DNA from: Candidatus Brocadiales bacterium
GTDB taxonomy: Bacteria > Planctomycetota > Brocadiia > Brocadiales > Bathyanammoxibiaceae
NCBI GenBank assembly: GCA_030586765.1
Contig: JAUQZZ010000025.1
Location: 1 to 16,027 of the forward strand
DNA: 16,027 nucleotides
Direction of reading: 5' to 3'
Shown here: piece after piece, positions 13,326 through 16,027 of the stretch
Numbering within the stretch: position 1 is the stretch's first letter
Layout of the letters: each line of letters starts with the position of its first letter
Position numbers and translations under genes: made by a program
Notes under the pieces: model-generated
The model's input: the letters and a program-made list of their open reading frames with translations, nothing else
Databases searched by the model: none
What the model was told of the DNA's origin: nothing

Positions 13326-13336
13326 TGGTAAAACCC
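13297..13336. repeat. 40-bp shared regulatory element, copy B
   Basis: TTTTACTA (13297-13304) and AAAACAATGGTAAAACCC (13319-13336) are exact copies of the blocks at 5125-5132 and 5147-5164, with the same 14-base gap. It lies between the divergent acyl-CoA dehydrogenase operon and the CoA-transferase gene. No third copy was seen by eye elsewhere in the window. Confidence 0.75.
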
Positions 13337-13347
13337 TGATAATCCCG

Positions 13348-13376
13348 TTGACCCTTGATTAGCTTTCTGATAAAGA
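13348..13376 (+). promoter_or_regulatory. possible promoter of the CoA-transferase gene
   Basis: TTGACC (13348-13353, five of six to consensus) and TAAAGA (13371-13376, three of six) are 17 bases apart, just past copy B of the shared element. Transcription would start near 13383, giving a very short leader. Confidence 0.4.
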
Positions 13377-13410
13377 TACGAATTCTAAGATTGCCTATCA
13401 TACTTCTTAT

Positions 13411-14730
13411 TTGCAGACCATGCGCCCAAAAACTCCAAGACATGTGGGGGTAGAGGAGGCTGTATCCACCATTAAATCAGGGGATAGGGTCTTTGTAAGC
13501 GGCAATGCCTCCACCCCTCACGGTCCCCTGGCAGCCCTGGCCGCCAGGAAGAATAAACTGAGAAATGTGGAAGTCATGCACCTCCTCCTCTACGGGGAAG
13601 AGGACCCCCTATCCAGGCCTGAGATGGAGGGGCATTTCCGACACAACTCCTTTTTTGTTGGGCCTACGGACCGAAAGGCAGTAAACGAGGGAAGGGCCGA
13701 CTACGTTCCTATCCATCTCCATGAAATCCCCGGGCTCTTCTACTCGGGACAAGTACACATTGATGTGGCCCTTATCCACACCTGTCCTCCTGATGAACAC
13801 GGGTTCTTGAGCCTTGGTGTGGAATGCATTGCCACCAAGGCCGCCGCTGAGACAGCAAAAAGGGTAATCGCCCTGGTAAATCACAAGATGCCTCGCACCC
13901 TGGGAAACTGCTTCGTGCATATCTCCAGGGTAGACCTCATGGTGGAGATGGACGAAGAACTGCCTGAACTCCCCAGGCGTCCTTTTACAGAGGTAGAGAA
14001 AAAGATAGGTCAGCATGTGGCTGGACTTGTAGAAGATGGGGCTACCTTACAACTGGGGATTGGTGCCTTACCCGATGCTGTCCTGGCCGCCTTAAAGGGT
14101 AGGAAAGACCTGGGCATCCATACGGAGATGATTTCCGACAGCGTCATGGAAGGGATAGAAAGTGGGATGATTACAGGGGCCAAAAAGACCCTTCACCAGG
14201 GGAAGGCCATTGCCACAGTAGTCCTTGGCAGTAAAACCCTTTACCAATATGTCCACGATGACCCCATCTTTGAGCTGCACCCCTGCGACTACACCAACGA
14301 CCCCTTTATCATTGCCCAGAACGAAAAGATGATAGCCATAAACTCCGCCATAGAGGTGGATATTACTGGCCAGGTGTGTGCCGACTCTATTGGCAAGAGT
14401 ATCTATTCAGGCTTTGGTGGGCAGGTGGACTTCATGAGAGGGTCAGCCCGTTCAAAAGGAGGGAAGCCTATCATCGCCCTACCTTCCACGGCTGAGGAGT
14501 GCAAGGTCTCAAGGATAGTCCCTTATCTGACACTTGGGGCAGGAGTAGTCACCTCGAGGGCCGATGTGGGTTACGTAGTAACTGAGTACGGGGTTGCCCA
14601 CCTCTGGGGCAAGAACCTCAGACAGCGGGCCGAGGCCCTCATCAACATCTCCCACCCAGACTTCCGAGAGGCCCTCCTGGAAGAGGCCTGGAAAAGAAAA
14701 CTCCTTCCCCGTTCCTACAGGACCTCTTGA
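13411..14730 (+). CDS. acetyl-CoA hydrolase/transferase-family CoA-transferase (4-hydroxybutyrate/butyrate type)
   Basis: The 439-residue enzyme moves CoA between acyl-CoA and a free acid, for example from (iso)butyryl-CoA to acetate or the reverse. Family marks are VFVSGNASTPHGPLAA near the N-terminus, GIGALPDAV (216-224), GIHTEM with the likely catalytic Glu239, YSGFGGQVDFMRGS and TEYGVAHLWGK (391-401). The Glu forms the glutamyl-CoA intermediate in 4-hydroxybutyrate CoA-transferases, whose length and motif order match. No good ribosome site is visible: TTG at 13411 or ATG at 13420 are both possible and differ by three residues. It is transcribed divergently from the acyl-CoA dehydrogenase operon. 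Its last 89 bases overlap the convergent DUF1122-like gene. Acid specificity cannot be read. Confidence 0.9.
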   Translation: MQTMRPKTPRHVGVEEAVSTIKSGDRVFVSGNASTPHGPLAALAARKNKLRNVEVMHLLLYGEEDPLSRPEMEGHFRHNSFFVGPTDRKAVNEGRADYVPIHLHEIPGLFYSGQVHIDVALIHTCPPDEHGFLSLGVECIATKAAAETAKRVIALVNHKMPRTLGNCFVHISRVDLMVEMDEELPELPRRPFTEVEKKIGQHVAGLVEDGATLQLGIGALPDAVLAALKGRKDLGIHTEMISDSVMEGIESGMITGAKKTLHQGKAIATVVLGSKTLYQYVHDDPIFELHPCDYTNDPFIIAQNEKMIAINSAIEVDITGQVCADSIGKSIYSGFGGQVDFMRGSARSKGGKPIIALPSTAEECKVSRIVPYLTLGAGVVTSRADVGYVVTEYGVAHLWGKNLRQRAEALINISHPDFREALLEEAWKRKLLPRSYRTS

Positions 14731-15409
14731 GTTGCTGGGCCTTCAGCTCGGCCAATGGCTCTGAAGCCCGTGCCCTCAGGTCGCTTTCCAGTTGAGGGTC
14801 GCTAAGTTTCCAGTCTGTGGCGAGAAAATTACGCAATTGCTCAGCCATTTCCTTCTGAAGCATCCGTTTATGTCCCTCATTAATCGGCTTCTCGCCCCAG
14901 AGCTTTCTGCCCCCTTCCAGACCGCCCTCAGGGAGGGAAAAATCCTTCACCAATAGGCAGCCAGCCCAGAAGAGCAGACCTCCCAGCTCGGTGACAACCG
15001 GTGGCACCCCTTTGCGAAGGGCTAGACACGTCTTCTCATCTTGCTCATACCAGATCATGATATGGCCTCCGGGCGGAATTAACTGGCCAAGCAACTCGAA
15101 TAACTTCCCGTCAAGACCAGTGCTTGAAAGATTTACTGTGAGCTGAGGCTCGATTCCACCATTAAGTTCGATTTGGCTACGATAAGTAAGGATTTCCATC
15201 CAAGGAGTCACGCCTTTGCCACCACTACTGTATATACCTTCAATAACCGGCAACCTTGAAGCCAAAGGACGCTCCTCTGTTGTGGTAGATAATCCAATAG
15301 TGAAGAATTTCCAGCCAGACATCCTCATCTGTTCTAGTCTGAGAACATGAAGTGTGTAATTATCAAACCTCACCCCCTCAAGAGTTGTTATAGGATGAAC
15401 CTTTTCCAT
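14642..15409 (-). CDS. DUF1122-like protein of unknown function
   Basis: The 255-residue product resembles the DUF1122 family, known mainly from archaea and some bacteria. Recognisable stretches are IYSSGGKGVTPWMEI (59-73), IPPGGHIMIWYEQDEKT (111-127), LRKGVPPVVTELGGLLFWAG (131-150) and SLPEGGLEGGRKLWGEKPIN (158-177). No membrane segment or signal peptide is seen and the family's function is unknown. The family-like part appears to end near residue 197. The last 29 or so residues, rich in Gly, Pro and Arg, are encoded antisense to the CoA-transferase end and look like read-through of a lost stop rather than a domain. The ATG at 15409 is preceded directly by an in-frame TAG. No strong ribosome site is visible. 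Family call is from memory of the pattern. Confidence 0.65.
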   Translation of the reverse strand: MEKVHPITTLEGVRFDNYTLHVLRLEQMRMSGWKFFTIGLSTTTEERPLASRLPVIEGIYSSGGKGVTPWMEILTYRSQIELNGGIEPQLTVNLSSTGLDGKLFELLGQLIPPGGHIMIWYEQDEKTCLALRKGVPPVVTELGGLLFWAGCLLVKDFSLPEGGLEGGRKLWGEKPINEGHKRMLQKEMAEQLRNFLATDWKLSDPQLESDLRARASEPLAELKAQQLKRSCRNGEGVFFSRPLPGGPLGSLGGRC

Positions 15410-15635
15410 CTATTTTTCCGCTTCAGGCACTTAAAACTCCTAGAAGCTTACCATAAAGATAGGATGTTGAGGAAACTATTACAGGTGTAGAAGGCATGAG
15501 CCTCCACGAACTATCTACCAATAAGAACGGACTTACCTATTACTAGACATCTCACTTAGAAGTGTACTATAATAAGCCGTTTATACGGCGGATGCAAAGC
15601 GCCTTTCAGGCCCTGAATAGATTAAGGGAAGGAAT
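15410..15635. other. divergent intergenic region before the pentapeptide-repeat gene
   Basis: This 226-base gap holds the promoter described at 15544-15573 and a 14-base inverted repeat just after it. The left part (15410-15540) has no gene, RNA or clear promoter that I can support. A 76-codon reading frame at 15562-15792 is an overlap shadow of the pentapeptide gene. Confidence 0.5.
15544..15573 (+). promoter_or_regulatory. strong sigma-70-type promoter for the pentapeptide-repeat gene
   Basis: TAGACA (15544-15549, five of six) and a perfect TATAAT (15568-15573) are 18 bases apart, with a TG at 15563-15564. The start would lie near 15580, inside the inverted repeat GCCGT-TTAT-ACGGC at 15576-15589, which could be an operator. 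Confidence 0.6.
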
Positions 15636-16027
15636 ATGTCAGACCAGAAGTGCCAATGGAAATCAAAATTATCCCCAGATTATGAGTGTCTTGAAGTTGC
15701 AAAACTTCCTGACGAAGACCAACACTGGTATTGTATACTTCACTCCAGGGAAGAGGACAAAGACAGGGAGGGGAACTTTACAAAAGCGGTAGAGGATAGG
15801 CTACATACCAGAGACGGCAAGATAAACCTCCGAGGCTGTTACTTCCCAACGACATTTAACAGCAATTACTTTCTGCATTTTTCTTTTAAGAAACCCATAG
15901 ATTTTGGAGAAGCCGCATTCTTTCAGAAAGCAGATTTCAAAGAGGCAATATTCTCACAGTATGTGGATTTTAGGAAAGGTACGTTCTTGCAAGAGGCAGA
16001 TTTCCACAAAGCTAAGTTCTTGTATGG
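15636..16027 (+). CDS. pentapeptide-repeat protein, N-terminal part (runs off the right edge)
   Basis: The frame opens with ATG at 15636 behind a strong purine-rich ribosome site (AAGGGAAGGA, 15624-15633) and stays open for 130 codons to the window end. Residues 1-40 carry Cys6, Cys18, Cys33 and His36 (YCILH), a Cys/His module often seen in front of pentapeptide repeats. From about residue 88 the every-fifth-residue pattern begins: IDFGEA-AFFQKA-DFKEA-IFSQY-VDFRKG-TFLQEA-DFHKA-KFLY, with Phe at the central position and Ala before it, typical of right-handed quadrilateral beta-helices. Such proteins range from DNA mimics to membrane-associated effectors; nothing here decides between these. The repeat count and any C-terminal domain are outside the window. 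Confidence 0.85.
   Translation, partial: MSDQKCQWKSKLSPDYECLEVAKLPDEDQHWYCILHSREEDKDREGNFTKAVEDRLHTRDGKINLRGCYFPTTFNSNYFLHFSFKKPIDFGEAAFFQKADFKEAIFSQYVDFRKGTFLQEADFHKAKFLY

Noticed and set aside
13609..14016. 135-codon minus-strand reading frame
   Set aside because: Antisense to the CoA-transferase core including conserved motifs; no motif of its own.
15562..15792. 76-codon plus-strand reading frame
   Set aside because: Overlaps the pentapeptide-repeat gene in another frame. That gene has the better ribosome site and a recognisable repeat pattern.

Overview
The window reads as accessory-metabolism DNA from an anaerobic or facultative Gram-negative bacterium. Bacterial features are an ECF sigma factor with a zinc-finger anti-sigma factor, an RND efflux permease, -35/-10 promoters and Shine-Dalgarno sites. 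The anaerobic sign is a ferredoxin-dependent 2-oxoacid oxidoreductase. Coding DNA uses many AGG/AGA and ATA codons, and several genes start with GTG or TTG. I cannot name the phylum; a deep-branching or thermophile-related lineage (Nitrospirota- or Desulfobacterota-like) is only a guess. I found no tRNA, rRNA, insertion sequence, CRISPR array or phage gene.

Layout. (1) Bases 1-2218, minus strand: ECF sigma factor, membrane anti-sigma factor, a small secreted cysteine-containing protein, and the start of an RND permease that runs off the left edge. (2) 2497-2703, plus strand: a small ferredoxin, convergent with (3) 2721-5103, minus strand: alpha, beta and gamma subunits of a Vor-type (branched-chain 2-oxoacid) ferredoxin oxidoreductase. 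(4) 5308-7392, plus strand: large and small subunits of a B12-dependent acyl-CoA mutase. (5) 7395-13240, minus strand: a five-gene operon, in transcription order acyl-CoA dehydrogenase, thiolase-like protein, DUF35 zinc-ribbon/OB protein, second acyl-CoA dehydrogenase, AMP-forming acyl-CoA ligase. (6) 13411-14730, plus strand: acetyl-CoA hydrolase/transferase-family CoA-transferase. (7) 14642-15409, minus strand: a DUF1122-like protein overlapping the CoA-transferase tail. (8) 15636 to the right edge, plus strand: start of a pentapeptide-repeat protein.

How the genes fit together. The mutase has Phe and Gln at the two positions that are Tyr and Arg in methylmalonyl-CoA mutase. This is the published signature of isobutyryl-CoA mutase. 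With the Vor-type oxidoreductase it suggests this route: valine -> 2-oxoisovalerate -> isobutyryl-CoA -> n-butyryl-CoA -> beta-oxidation. Acyl-CoA dehydrogenases and a thiolase/DUF35 pair are present, and the AMP-ligase or CoA-transferase could activate free (iso)butyrate. Enoyl-CoA hydratase, 3-hydroxyacyl-CoA dehydrogenase, Etf and the mutase chaperone GTPase are not in the window.

The best evidence that these operons form one regulon is a 40-bp element present twice: upstream of the Vor operon and upstream of the acyl-CoA dehydrogenase operon. It has an exact 18-base core, an exact 8-base second block and the same 14-base gap. It contains a matching -35/-10 pair firing toward both minus-strand operons. 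The other unusual points are a thiolase-like protein with Gly in place of the nucleophilic Cys, and a ferredoxin with Asp in place of one cluster-ligand Cys.
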